A DNA stretch of 10,951 nucleotides. Origin: Methanobacteriota archaeon (lineage in GTDB: Archaea > JACRDV01). The notes beneath the pieces are model-generated. The model had not been told where the DNA came from. It made no database searches and saw only the letters and a program-made list of their open reading frames with translations. Location of the stretch: assembly GCA_024860865.1 (NCBI GenBank), contig JACRDV010000009.1, forward strand, positions 1 through 10,951. Reading direction: 5' to 3'. A program made the position numbers and the translations under genes. The number at the start of each line of letters is the position of its first letter. Position 1 is the stretch's first letter. Below, piece by piece: positions 5,060 through 10,951 of this stretch.

Positions 5060-6469
5060 TTAAATTTTATTTTTAAGATAGACTGTTGTTTTTCTCCATA
5101 CTGTTCGATTTGTATAATCCGTTAATTCTATACCTTTTTCCCTTAATTCACTTCTAATTTCATCTGCTTCACGGAATTTTTTCTCTGCTCTCAGTTTGTT
5201 TCTTTCTTCAATTAACTTTTCAATTTCAGCTTTTTCTTCGGCAGAAACTTCAGGCAACTTTAATCCAAAAATCCAACTTATTTTTGTAAAAACATTATAA
5301 AGCGGTTTTGCAGACTCTGTTGAAAGTTTTCCCAATGACGCAGCTCTATTAATGTATTTTACTAATCCCATGAAAACCTTTAGAGCTTCTGGTGTATTGA
5401 AGTCTTTATCCATAGCAGCTTCAAACTCTTCTATTGCCTTTCTAGCTGTATTTTTCGCCTCATTCAGAATTGAAATATCTGTACCAGTAGCTGATTGGAG
5501 TTCTGCAAACGCGTTTTCAATGTGCCATAGATTTTCAGCTGCATTTGTGATTGCACTTTGAGTGTAGTTAACTTGGCTTCGATAGTGGCTAGATGTATAG
5601 AATAGATGGAGAACATTTGCACCAAATTTATCCAAGGCTTCGCTTAATGGGATTATATTTCCTAAAGATTTTGACATTTTCTCTCCTTCAACCATTAAAA
5701 AGCCAGTATGCATCCAAATTTTTACAAACAGCTTCCCGGTGTAAGCTTCTGACTGCGCAATTTCATTTTCATGGTGTGGAAAAATTAGGTCTTGTCCGCC
5801 TCCATGGATATCAATTGTCTCGCCAAGATATTTCATAGACATAGCCGAGCACTCTGTATGCCAACCCGGCCTGCCTTTTTTCCACGGGCTATCCCAGTTA
5901 GGGTCATCGCTCGCAAATTTCCAAAGAGCAAAGTCTAGCGGATCTTTCTTAGTTTCATCAATTTCTACTCGAGCACCTGCTTTGAGCTCTGGGATCGACA
6001 TATGGGAAAGTCTACCATAATCTTTGAATTTTGAAACGCTATAGTACACACCTGTCTGGGTAATATAAGCAAAGCCTTTCTCTAATAGCTCGCTAATAAT
6101 CTGTTGCATTTCTTTAGTGTGTTCGGTAGCACACGGGTATAAATCGGCTCTCAGTACATTTAGCCGGTCAAAATCCTTAAAATACTTATCAATATACTTC
6201 TTGGCTAAGTCTTGAGGAGGTACACTAAGCTCTCTAGCTCGGTTGATTATTTTATCATCGACATCAGTAAAGTTTTGTATGTAAGTAACTCGATATCCTT
6301 TATGCGTTAAATATCTTCTAATAACATCAAATGCGACATATGTCCTAGCGTGGCCAATATGGCTTTCATCATAAACAGTTACGCCGCAAATATACATTTT
6401 CACGTGCATAGGTTCTATTGGAGATAGTTTTTCAATTTGTCCACTAAATGTATTATAGATTTCGACCAA
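5060..6469 (-). CDS. cysS: Cysteinyl-tRNA synthetase
   Basis: CysS attaches cysteine to tRNA-Cys in the cytosol (class I synthetase). All hallmarks are present in 469 residues, the normal length: the HIGH motif (SHIGHART, 36-43), the KMSKS loop (264-268), and the zinc ligands C28, C207, H232 and E236 in GWHTECSAM and FPHHENEIAQS. The DALR-type helical domain and basic tail follow. Translation starts at TTG (6467-6469): an in-frame TGA lies three codons upstream, and GGTGAT at 6475-6480 is a good ribosome binding site. It is divergent from the ccdA-like gene, with a shared AT-rich promoter region. Nothing suggests damage. Confidence 0.97.
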   Translation of the reverse strand: MVEIYNTFSGQIEKLSPIEPMHVKMYICGVTVYDESHIGHARTYVAFDVIRRYLTHKGYRVTYIQNFTDVDDKIINRARELSVPPQDLAKKYIDKYFKDFDRLNVLRADLYPCATEHTKEMQQIISELLEKGFAYITQTGVYYSVSKFKDYGRLSHMSIPELKAGARVEIDETKKDPLDFALWKFASDDPNWDSPWKKGRPGWHTECSAMSMKYLGETIDIHGGGQDLIFPHHENEIAQSEAYTGKLFVKIWMHTGFLMVEGEKMSKSLGNIIPLSEALDKFGANVLHLFYTSSHYRSQVNYTQSAITNAAENLWHIENAFAELQSATGTDISILNEAKNTARKAIEEFEAAMDKDFNTPEALKVFMGLVKYINRAASLGKLSTESAKPLYNVFTKISWIFGLKLPEVSAEEKAEIEKLIEERNKLRAEKKFREADEIRSELREKGIELTDYTNRTVWRKTTVYLKNKI

Positions 6470-6474
6470 AGATA

Positions 6475-6480
6475 ATCACC
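6475..6480 (-). promoter_or_regulatory. Ribosome binding site that fixes the TTG start of cysS
   Basis: Minus-strand GGTGAT matches the anti-Shine-Dalgarno core of archaeal 16S rRNA and sits five bases before the TTG start. The only other support needed is the in-frame TGA overlapping it (6476-6478). Confidence 0.7.
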
Positions 6481-6526
6481 GATTTACTGCATGACCAATT
6501 CTAGTTAATTGTCTCATTAAGGATAT

Positions 6527-6536
6527 GATATAAATA
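6527..6536. promoter_or_regulatory. Shared bidirectional TATA region, cysS / ccdA
   Basis: GATATAAATA reads TATAAATA on the plus strand (6529-6536) and TTTATATC on the minus strand. It is placed for starts near 6557 (plus) and 6505 (minus), giving leaders of about 35 bases for both genes. Confidence 0.4.
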
Positions 6537-6591
6537 ATAATACTAATAAAATGCTTACAAAAGTTAACGAAATTGTTTAACAAATAATTTG

Positions 6592-7281
6592 ATGGGTGGT
6601 TGTTTGGATCTAATTTCCATTGTTTTTATTTTTACTGCAGGCATGCTTTCTTTCCTTAATCCGTGCAGTTATCCTATGTTGCCATCATATGTATCCTACT
6701 ATATAGCAAGAGAAGACACCTTAAAAAATAAGATCTCAGTAGAACTAGTCGCTTTGAATGGAATATTTTCTGGCTTGGTAACAACTCTTGGATTTATTTT
6801 AGTGTTTGGTTTATTTGGAATATTGATCATTACTATCGGGCAAGGATTGATGCAGTTTGCTCCTATTTTTGTTCCATTTACTGGAGTAGTGCTTTTACTG
6901 CTTGGAATATTAATGTTTACAAACATTTCATTATCATTTGCTGTTCCTTTAAAATCGCCGATGCAAAAGGGATTAATTGGATTGTTTTTCTTCGGCATAA
7001 TTTATGCGCTTGCAGCAATTGGGTGTGCATTTCCAATTTTCCTTACAGTAGTTACTGTTGCGCTGACATCAGGACCTGTTTCTGGCTTTTTAACATTCTT
7101 AATTTATGCTCTTGGCATGGGTTCATTAATGGTCCCAATCGCTTTGTTAATTGCAACATCTAAGAGTTTAGTGCTAAAGTATATAGAGTCTTTAATACCC
7201 CACATCAAAAAAATTAGTGGAATCATACTTATTTTAATGGGCATATATCAGTTTTATTACTATTTTGCGATTTTACGATAA
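6592..7281 (+). CDS. ccdA: CcdA/DsbD-type transmembrane thiol-disulfide carrier
   Basis: CcdA-family proteins pass electrons from cytosolic thioredoxin across the membrane to extracytoplasmic thiol proteins, for example in cytochrome c maturation. This 229-residue protein has about six membrane helices and the two family cysteine motifs: LNPCSYPMLP in helix 1 (Cys about 25) and AIGCAFPIFL in helix 4 (Cys about 145), each with the flanking prolines. A TTG precedes the ATG at 6592. A later TTG at 6604 with GGTGGT just before it is a credible alternative and would give MDLISIVF, the usual N-terminus of the family. No thioredoxin-like or cytochrome gene is adjacent, so the partner must be elsewhere. 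Two small genes follow in the same direction. Confidence 0.85.
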   Translation: MGGCLDLISIVFIFTAGMLSFLNPCSYPMLPSYVSYYIAREDTLKNKISVELVALNGIFSGLVTTLGFILVFGLFGILIITIGQGLMQFAPIFVPFTGVVLLLLGILMFTNISLSFAVPLKSPMQKGLIGLFFFGIIYALAAIGCAFPIFLTVVTVALTSGPVSGFLTFLIYALGMGSLMVPIALLIATSKSLVLKYIESLIPHIKKISGIILILMGIYQFYYYFAILR

Positions 7282-7312
7282 AAGATTAAATCATAGAACA
7301 AAGTGTGATTTT

Positions 7313-7477
7313 ATGAGAAAGTCACGAAAACTAAAAAAGCGTTTTAAGAAAATTGATCTTAAACACTTAGATGAGTTAATTGAATCTCGGAAACGCTTCA
7401 CTTTTGAACAAATGTTAGCAATGTGCGATGAGGCTAGGAAGCTGAGGGGTTTTGTTGTTAAAAGACATCATAATTGA
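7313..7477 (+). CDS. Small basic protein preceding nucleotidyltransferase gene
   Basis: The 54-residue product is strongly basic at its N-terminus (RKSRKLKKRFKK) and then helical (HLDELIESRKRFTFEQMLAM, CDEARKLRGF). I do not recognise it. The ATG at 7313 is chosen over a far upstream TTG because GTGAT at 7305-7309 fits as its ribosome binding site. It overlaps the next gene by 26 bases, so the two are translationally coupled, as in two-gene toxin-antitoxin modules. The basic N-terminus could bind nucleic acid. Its start lies 31 bases after ccdA. Confidence 0.6.
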   Translation: MRKSRKLKKRFKKIDLKHLDELIESRKRFTFEQMLAMCDEARKLRGFVVKRHHN

Positions 7478-7979
7478 TGCTGTTAAAATTTTTGAAAAAT
7501 TGAAAATCAATTATGCGTTGGTTGGAGGATGTGCAGGATTAGCACATGGATCTTCTTATTTGACATATGATGTGGATTTTATTGTCGACAGGGTTACCTC
7601 AGACCTGATAAAAAAATTGATATCGGTTGGATTTAAACCATCTTTTAACATAGAGGACATGGTTAAGTTAGAACATGGAAATTTTAAGCGAGAAGATGGA
7701 GATATTCATTTAATGAGAAAAAAAGTCAGCAGCATTCGGACAATTATTGGAAAGATCAATTCTACCAGTGTTCAGGTTTGCTCAGCTGAGGACTATATTA
7801 TCATGTTGGCAACCGCTTGGAGAGTAGGTGATGAGAATCGATGTATCGAGATGGCTAGGATGTATAAAAATAAATTAGATTTAGATTATCTATTAGAAAA
7901 AGCCAAACGAAAAAATGTTCTCAACAGGGTGCAAGAGATCTTAAAATCAGCAGAGATTCAGATAAAGCGAAAACAATAG
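7452..7979 (+). CDS. Nucleotidyltransferase-fold protein, AbiEii/DUF6036-like
   Basis: The 175-residue product has the minimal nucleotidyltransferase core: LVGGCAGLAHGSS (Gly25-Gly26) followed by TYDVDFIV with the Asp40-x-Asp42 metal pair, then DGDIHL supplying a likely third Asp (84). The rest, SAEDYIIMLATAW through the LDLDYLLEKAKRKN region, matches the helical C-terminal half of AbiEii/DUF6036-type proteins. Such enzymes transfer nucleotides to tRNA or protein and are often toxins. The usual KxxAxRxxD segment is altered (ATAWRVGDENR), so activity may differ. Translation probably starts at TTG 7452 or 7455 behind GAGGGG (7444-7449). The overlap with the 54-aa gene implies a functional pair. 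Confidence 0.7.
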   Translation: MLLKDIIIDAVKIFEKLKINYALVGGCAGLAHGSSYLTYDVDFIVDRVTSDLIKKLISVGFKPSFNIEDMVKLEHGNFKREDGDIHLMRKKVSSIRTIIGKINSTSVQVCSAEDYIIMLATAWRVGDENRCIEMARMYKNKLDLDYLLEKAKRKNVLNRVQEILKSAEIQIKRKQ

Positions 7980-8045
7980 AAGAGAGAAATTTCATTTCAA
8001 TGTAAACAACCGTCGGTCAAAGCAAATAGACTGGAATTCTCTCTT
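7980..8045. repeat. Imperfect inverted repeat before ilvD promoter
   Basis: AAGAGAGAAATT (7980-7991) pairs with AATTCTCTCTT (8035-8045) with one bulged A and a 43-base loop. The left arm starts at the nucleotidyltransferase stop codon; the right arm ends six bases before the ilvD TATA box. It could be a transcription end structure or a regulator-binding repeat. Confidence 0.45.
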
Positions 8046-8051
8046 TCAAAC

Positions 8052-8060
8052 TAATAAATT
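8052..8060 (+). promoter_or_regulatory. TATA box for ilvD
   Basis: TAATAAATT is positioned for a start near 8080, giving a leader of about 20 bases before the ATG at 8101 that carries a GTGAT ribosome binding site (8092-8096). Confidence 0.4.
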
Positions 8061-8100
8061 TGACTCTGAATAGGCGATTAAAGTTGAGAGAGTGATGTGT

Positions 8101-9753
8101 ATGAGATTAAGGAGCGATGCTCTAAAGAAAGGAATTGAGAGGTTACCCCACAGATCATTATTAAAAGCAGTTGGGTTGTCTGATGAAGATTTGGAAAAGC
8201 CATTTATTGGAATTGCTAATTCTTGGAATGAAATCGTTCCGGGACACATCCATTTAGATAAATTAGCGAAAGAAGTGAAAAAAGGGATAAGGCAGGCTGG
8301 CGGAGTCCCATTCGAATTCAATACAATAGCTGTTTGTGATGGGCTCGCGATGGGAGTTGGGATGCAATATTCACTTCCTTCCAGAGAAATAATTGCAGAC
8401 TCAATAGAAATAATGATTCAAGCTCATTGTTTTGATGGTTGGGTTGGAATCACGAATTGCGATAAGATAACACCTGGAATGTTAATGGCTGCTGGAAGGT
8501 TAGATATCCCGTGCATCATTTTGACAGGAGGCCCTATGAGACCGGGTGAATATAAAGGAAGGAAACTTGATGTAATAACGTGTTTTGAAGTTGTAGGAGA
8601 ATTAAAGGCAAACAAAATTACAGAGGAGGAGGCGAAGGAAATAGAAAATCGCGCGTGTCCTGGTGCAGGTAGTTGTGCAGGTCTTTTCACTGCGAATACT
8701 ATGGCTTGTGTAACTGAAGCATTGGGTATGTCATTGCCAGGCTGCGGTAGCTCTCATGCCGAAGATAAGAAAAAATATGAAATTGCAGAGAATTCAGGCA
8801 TTCAAATTATGAAACTACTCAAAGATGAGATTATACCTTCAAAAATTATGACGAAAAAAGCTTTTGAAAATGCAGTTAGAGTTGATATGGCCCTTGGGGG
8901 ATCAACTAATACAGTTTTGCATTTACCAGCAATTGCAAATGAGTTAAACATTGAACTAAAACTTGAGATATTCGATAAACTTAGTCGAGAGACTCCGCAC
9001 CTTTGCGATTTAAGGCCAGGAGGTCCATATTTTCTCTATGATTTTGAACAGGCAGGTGGAGTTCCAGCTTTAATGAAAAGGCTAGAGAAAAATCTTAACC
9101 TTGATGTTTTGACAGTTACTAGAAAAACTCTGCGAGAAAACTTGAGAGATATTAAAATTTTGAATGAAGAAGTTATTCGGCCTCTTAATAACCCAATCCA
9201 TGCTGAAGGCGGAATTGCAATTCTTAAAGGAAATATAGCACCAAATGGAGCAGTAGTTAAACAAACAGCAGTAGATCCAAAAATTCTAAAACACAAAGGG
9301 CCGGCAAGAGTTTTTAACTCTGAAGGAGAAGCAATGAGTGCTATCTTAAATAAAAGAATTCGGCCAGGCGATGTTGTGGTGATAAGATACGTTGGGCCTA
9401 AAGGAGCTCCTGGGATGCCTGAGATGCTAGCACCTACTTCCGCAATAGTAGGTTTTGGATTAGGGACTTCGGTAGCATTAATAACAGATGGAAGATTTTC
9501 TGGTGGAACTAGAGGTTTGTGCGTTGGGCATGTGTCTCCAGAAGCATATGAAGCAGGACAAATAGCTGCTGTGAAGGAAGGCGATATAATAGAGATCGAT
9601 GTTCCAAACCGAAAAATCAATGTGAAATTATCTGAAGAGGAACTTAAAAAAAGATTGGCAAAGTTTCAACTGCCAAAAAGAAAACTGACCGGAGTGTTAG
9701 CAAGATATTCAAAGTTTGTCAGATCTGCTGATAAAGGGGCTATTCAACTCTAA
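8101..9753 (+). CDS. ilvD: Dihydroxy-acid dehydratase
   Basis: IlvD converts 2,3-dihydroxy-isovalerate and its methyl homologue to the 2-keto acids of valine and isoleucine synthesis, using an iron-sulfur cluster. The 550-residue length is standard. Family motifs run in order: [35 protein letters not shown] (cluster cysteine near 120), [12 protein letters not shown] (cluster cysteine near 192), LGGSTNT, RPGD, and [19 protein letters not shown] near the end. GTG 8092 and ATG 8095 are also in frame, but ATG 8101 gives the normal MRxRSD-type start with GTGAT at 8092-8096 as ribosome binding site. The usual AMGHxGM motif reads AMGVGM, one residue shorter and without the His. It has its own TATA box and is followed by T-rich sequence (9820-9852). 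Confidence 0.96.
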   Translation: MRLRSDALKKGIERLPHRSLLKAVGLSDEDLEKPFIGIANSWNEIVPGHIHLDKLAKEVKKGIRQAGGVPFEFNTIAVCDGLAMGVGMQYSLPSREIIADSIEIMIQAHCFDGWVGITNCDKITPGMLMAAGRLDIPCIILTGGPMRPGEYKGRKLDVITCFEVVGELKANKITEEEAKEIENRACPGAGSCAGLFTANTMACVTEALGMSLPGCGSSHAEDKKKYEIAENSGIQIMKLLKDEIIPSKIMTKKAFENAVRVDMALGGSTNTVLHLPAIANELNIELKLEIFDKLSRETPHLCDLRPGGPYFLYDFEQAGGVPALMKRLEKNLNLDVLTVTRKTLRENLRDIKILNEEVIRPLNNPIHAEGGIAILKGNIAPNGAVVKQTAVDPKILKHKGPARVFNSEGEAMSAILNKRIRPGDVVVIRYVGPKGAPGMPEMLAPTSAIVGFGLGTSVALITDGRFSGGTRGLCVGHVSPEAYEAGQIAAVKEGDIIEIDVPNRKINVKLSEEELKKRLAKFQLPKRKLTGVLARYSKFVRSADKGAIQL

Positions 9754-9819
9754 AAATGAAATCAATTTAATTGGGAGCAATTCTTGAAGCATTAGGGTCA
9801 ATTCAAAAGATAGGCAGAA

Positions 9820-9852
9820 TTTGATCTTATTTTCAAGTTTTAACGAATTTTT
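9820..9852 (+). terminator. Probable T-rich transcription end of ilvD
   Basis: Several runs of four or five T on the plus strand lie 70-100 bases after the ilvD stop and before the minus-strand RNA element. Archaeal RNA polymerase commonly stops at such tracts. No hairpin is evident. Confidence 0.35.
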
Positions 9853-9881
9853 AGCAAAAATAAATTAGCTGTAGCAAGGTT

Positions 9882-10050
9882 AAAAAAACAAAAAACCAGA
9901 TCTGCACCAAATATCCGGCTTGTTCCAACCGACTCCTATTAAGGCAGTAACCGAGTCCTACCTTAAAGGGATTCCAGCTTTGTCAATCAGAACTTCACTG
10001 CGAGTCTCTCGGGCCCACAGTTTGCCTGCTGATTCCGGTCGGTGCAGACA
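9882..10050 (-). ncRNA. Structured non-coding RNA candidate with possible pseudoknot (RNA2)
   Basis: This GC-enriched island has nested pairings. P1: 9901-9908 with 10041-10048 (TCTGCACC/GGTGCAGA, 8 perfect pairs) closes the whole element. P2: 9985-9990 with 10029-10034 (AATCAG/CTGATT). P3: 9997-10004 with 10008-10011 plus 10018-10021, a hairpin with an AGA loop and a six-base bulge. P4: 9941-9947 with 9958-9964. P4 has a G-U pair only when read on the minus strand (A-C mismatch on plus), favouring the minus strand. GAGTC in the P4 loop can pair with GACTC at 9931-9935, an H-type pseudoknot. A minus-strand TATA box puts the start at about 10049, exactly at P1, and a T-tract (9882-9895 read as T on minus) follows P1. 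I see no open frame of note and no match to tRNA, 5S, SRP or RNase P consensus. Confidence 0.6.
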
Positions 10051-10069
10051 ACTAATAATGGATGCACAT

Positions 10070-10079
10070 TATACTTAAA
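10070..10079 (-). promoter_or_regulatory. TATA box for RNA2
   Basis: Minus-strand TTTAAGTATA is preceded by an A-rich recognition region. A start about 25 bases downstream falls at about 10049, where the closing helix of RNA2 begins. Confidence 0.5.
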
Positions 10080-10150
10080 CTTTTTTTGAAACAATAAATG
10101 CAAATAAACAAATTATTATTTGAAAAATTTCAATATTCTTTTAAAAGTTT

Positions 10151-10558
10151 GTGTTTGATTTTTGTTGTTCCAGTGGAAATAAAGTATCTTTATTTAAATT
10201 TTTCTTTTTAATTTTTAATTTTAATCACTTAATAAAAATTTTCGGGCAAAAAATTTTCTTTCAACTCAATCGCTATCTACGGTGGATTATCCTTGCCTTT
10301 TACTCAGCAGAAAAAAGCAAAGAAAGATTGGATTGGAATGCGACGAGGCATCCGAAAAAGGTAGGACAAATTGCTTTTTTCGGAACTGATGAGCTTATAG
10401 TTATTGATAAATGGGGAACTGTTGCATCGATAACCAGTGAGTACTCAAGAGCCTTATGACTCTCTTATCCCTATATTTCAAGAGGAATTAATATCAAAAT
10501 AGTGGATTCTAGGAAGGGCAAAATATTGGGTAAGGTTAGTGAACTACCTACTGGCTAA
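10151..10558 (+). pseudogene. Unknown protein frame interrupted by one in-frame TGA
   Basis: The frame is open from 10151 to TGA at 10457-10459 and then continues to TAA at 10556-10558. The first 37 codons are Phe/Asn/Lys-rich and look like translated AT-rich spacer; from about 10262 (LNRYLRWIILAFYSAEKSKE) the composition becomes protein-like, and GQIAFFGTDELIVIDKWGTV is a good alternating-strand pattern. The part after TGA (LSYPYISRGINIKIVDSRKG, then KILGKVSELPTG) keeps the same beta-rich style, so both sides probably belonged to one protein. I do not recognise the family. No good start codon or ribosome binding site is visible, so it is most likely a decayed, 5'-truncated gene. Confidence 0.4.
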
Positions 10559-10670
10559 AGCTAATGGCTTGAAGGCGGAGCTGGAGGCTTTTGTATTCTT
10601 GATCTAAAATTTGCTTCTTAATTTTTGTTAAAGCAACAACCTTTGCTTTTATTGTTTTCTTAACTTCCAT
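10548..10670 (-). pseudogene. N-terminal remnant of TnpB (IS605/IS200 OrfB-type) protein
   Basis: From ATG 10670 the minus strand encodes 40 residues, MEVKKTIKAKVVALTKIKKQ and then ILDQEYKSLQLRLQAISFSQ, before TAG at 10548-10550. This resembles the start of archaeal TnpB proteins, RNA-guided nucleases of IS200/IS605 transposons that usually have about 350-450 residues. Everything after the first wedge helix, including the RuvC and zinc-finger regions, is missing: the bases beyond are occupied by the unrelated plus-strand frame. It is therefore a dead fragment, probably cut by a deletion or a second insertion. No TnpA gene or clear element end is visible. A TTAAATAAAATTTATG stretch upstream could be its old promoter. 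Confidence 0.5.
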
Positions 10671-10805
10671 GGTTTTAAACTGAAACATAAATTTTATTTA
10701 ACAATTTCCGAACAAAAAACAAGTGGAGAGAGGTGACCGAAAGTATTGCAATCCATCTCTCAGCTAAAGCAAAGAGTATTCCTTGCAAAGTTATTAATAA
10801 ACAAT
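10671..10805. other. Spacer without a convincing gene
   Basis: It holds a weak inverted repeat (GAGAGAGGTGACC region near 10724 against ATCTCTC near 10762) and a strong-looking AGGTGA ribosome binding motif on the plus strand that leads only to a 23-codon frame. A minus-strand frame of about 55 codons is open across it, but no start or family is recognisable. Confidence 0.3.
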
Positions 10806-10951
10806 CTACTTCAATAGCATCAATTCCATTTCGTCGCCGTCCACGCTGAGAAGCACGCTGTCCAGACCGCTGCCAGCTACAAGGAAGCTGAGCGGATGTG
10901 TGCTGGTGTTGTAGGTGATATTTTGAGGCGAATCTATTTTTATGCTCGGCG
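10806..10951 (-). CDS. Surface-protein fragment with Ig/PKD-like repeat (partial)
   Basis: The minus-strand frame enters from the right edge and ends at TAG 10806-10808. It encodes PSIKIDSPQNITYNTS, then THPLSFLVAGSGLDSVLLSV, then DGDEMELMLLK. The SPxNxTYxTSxxPLxF pattern is typical of archaeal surface proteins with Ig-like or PKD-like domains, and there are two sequons (NIT, NTS). Such domains normally continue beyond the SVDG strand with N-x-T-rich strands; here the protein stops soon after, so the C-terminus may be truncated. The DNA is clearly more GC-rich, with G/C-ending codons, than the rest of the window, which hints at a different origin. It may relate to the surface glycoprotein at the left edge only in type. 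Confidence 0.55.
   Translation of the reverse strand, partial: PSIKIDSPQNITYNTSTHPLSFLVAGSGLDSVLLSVDGDEMELMLLK

Noticed and set aside
9036-9620. Minus-strand 194-codon frame inside ilvD
   Set aside because: Fully antisense to conserved IlvD motifs, so a shadow despite its length; the same holds for the smaller antisense frames in cysS, ccdA and ilvD.
9882-10050. RNA2 as RNase P RNA, SRP RNA or 5S rRNA
   Set aside because: Too short for typical RNase P or SRP RNA, and their conserved core motifs are not visible; no 5S consensus either.
10676-10803. Minus-strand open frame of about 55 hydrophobic codons
   Set aside because: No start codon or ribosome binding site in a suitable place and no family recognised; it may be chance openness or a shifted tail of the edge gene.
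10723-10814. Plus-strand mini-gene after the AGGTGA motif (TTG near 10746)
   Set aside because: Only 23 codons, no recognisable product; the motif may be chance or part of the inverted repeat.
1-10951. CRISPR array, rRNA, recognisable tRNA or complete insertion sequence
   Set aside because: No regularly spaced repeats, no rRNA or tRNA consensus, and only a TnpB fragment without element ends.

Overview
The window looks archaeal. Several genes have TTTAAATA- or TATAAA-type TATA boxes about 25 bases before a plausible transcript start. Ribosome binding sites are of the GGTGAT/GTGAT type, close to the start codon. Base composition is AT-rich, with isolated GC-rich islands that look like structured RNAs. 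One predicted surface protein carries many N-glycosylation sequons. The DUF5678 and TnpB-type genes also fit an uncultured archaeon. I lean towards the Thermoproteota/Bathyarchaeia side, but lineage is inference only.

Left part (1-2734): the 3' end of a secreted glycoprotein with a LamG-like C-terminal domain; a multi-pass membrane protein whose C-terminus is displaced by an 8-bp tandem duplication; and a DUF3800-like (RNase H-fold) protein. Just after the last comes a compact GC-rich element (about 2728-2820), best read as a small RNA from the minus strand because it has a TATA box on one side and an oligo-T tract on the other.

Middle (2735-5000): an accessory, partly decaying stretch. On the minus strand lie a degenerate reading frame, a frameshifted retropepsin-like aspartyl protease and an intact DUF5678 gene, forming an old DUF5678-protease pair. 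On the plus strand a strong promoter drives two small coiled-coil proteins of unknown function, followed by a convergent second DUF5678-like gene.

Core part (5060-9753): cysS (minus) is divergent from a ccdA-like plus-strand unit. ccdA is followed by a 54-aa basic protein and an overlapping nucleotidyltransferase-fold gene, a toxin-antitoxin-like pair. ilvD then has its own promoter. cysS and ilvD are housekeeping genes (Cys-tRNA charging; valine/isoleucine synthesis).

Right part (9754-10951): a second, larger structured RNA candidate on the minus strand (about 9882-10050) with promoter, nested helices, a possible pseudoknot and a T-tract; a reading frame broken by one in-frame TGA; a 40-codon N-terminal remnant of a TnpB/IS605-type protein; and, at the edge, the C-terminal piece of another surface-type protein in clearly more GC-rich DNA.

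The strongest candidates for something undescribed are the two RNA elements, the coiled-coil operon between two DUF5678-type genes, and the cluster of genes broken by single small lesions.
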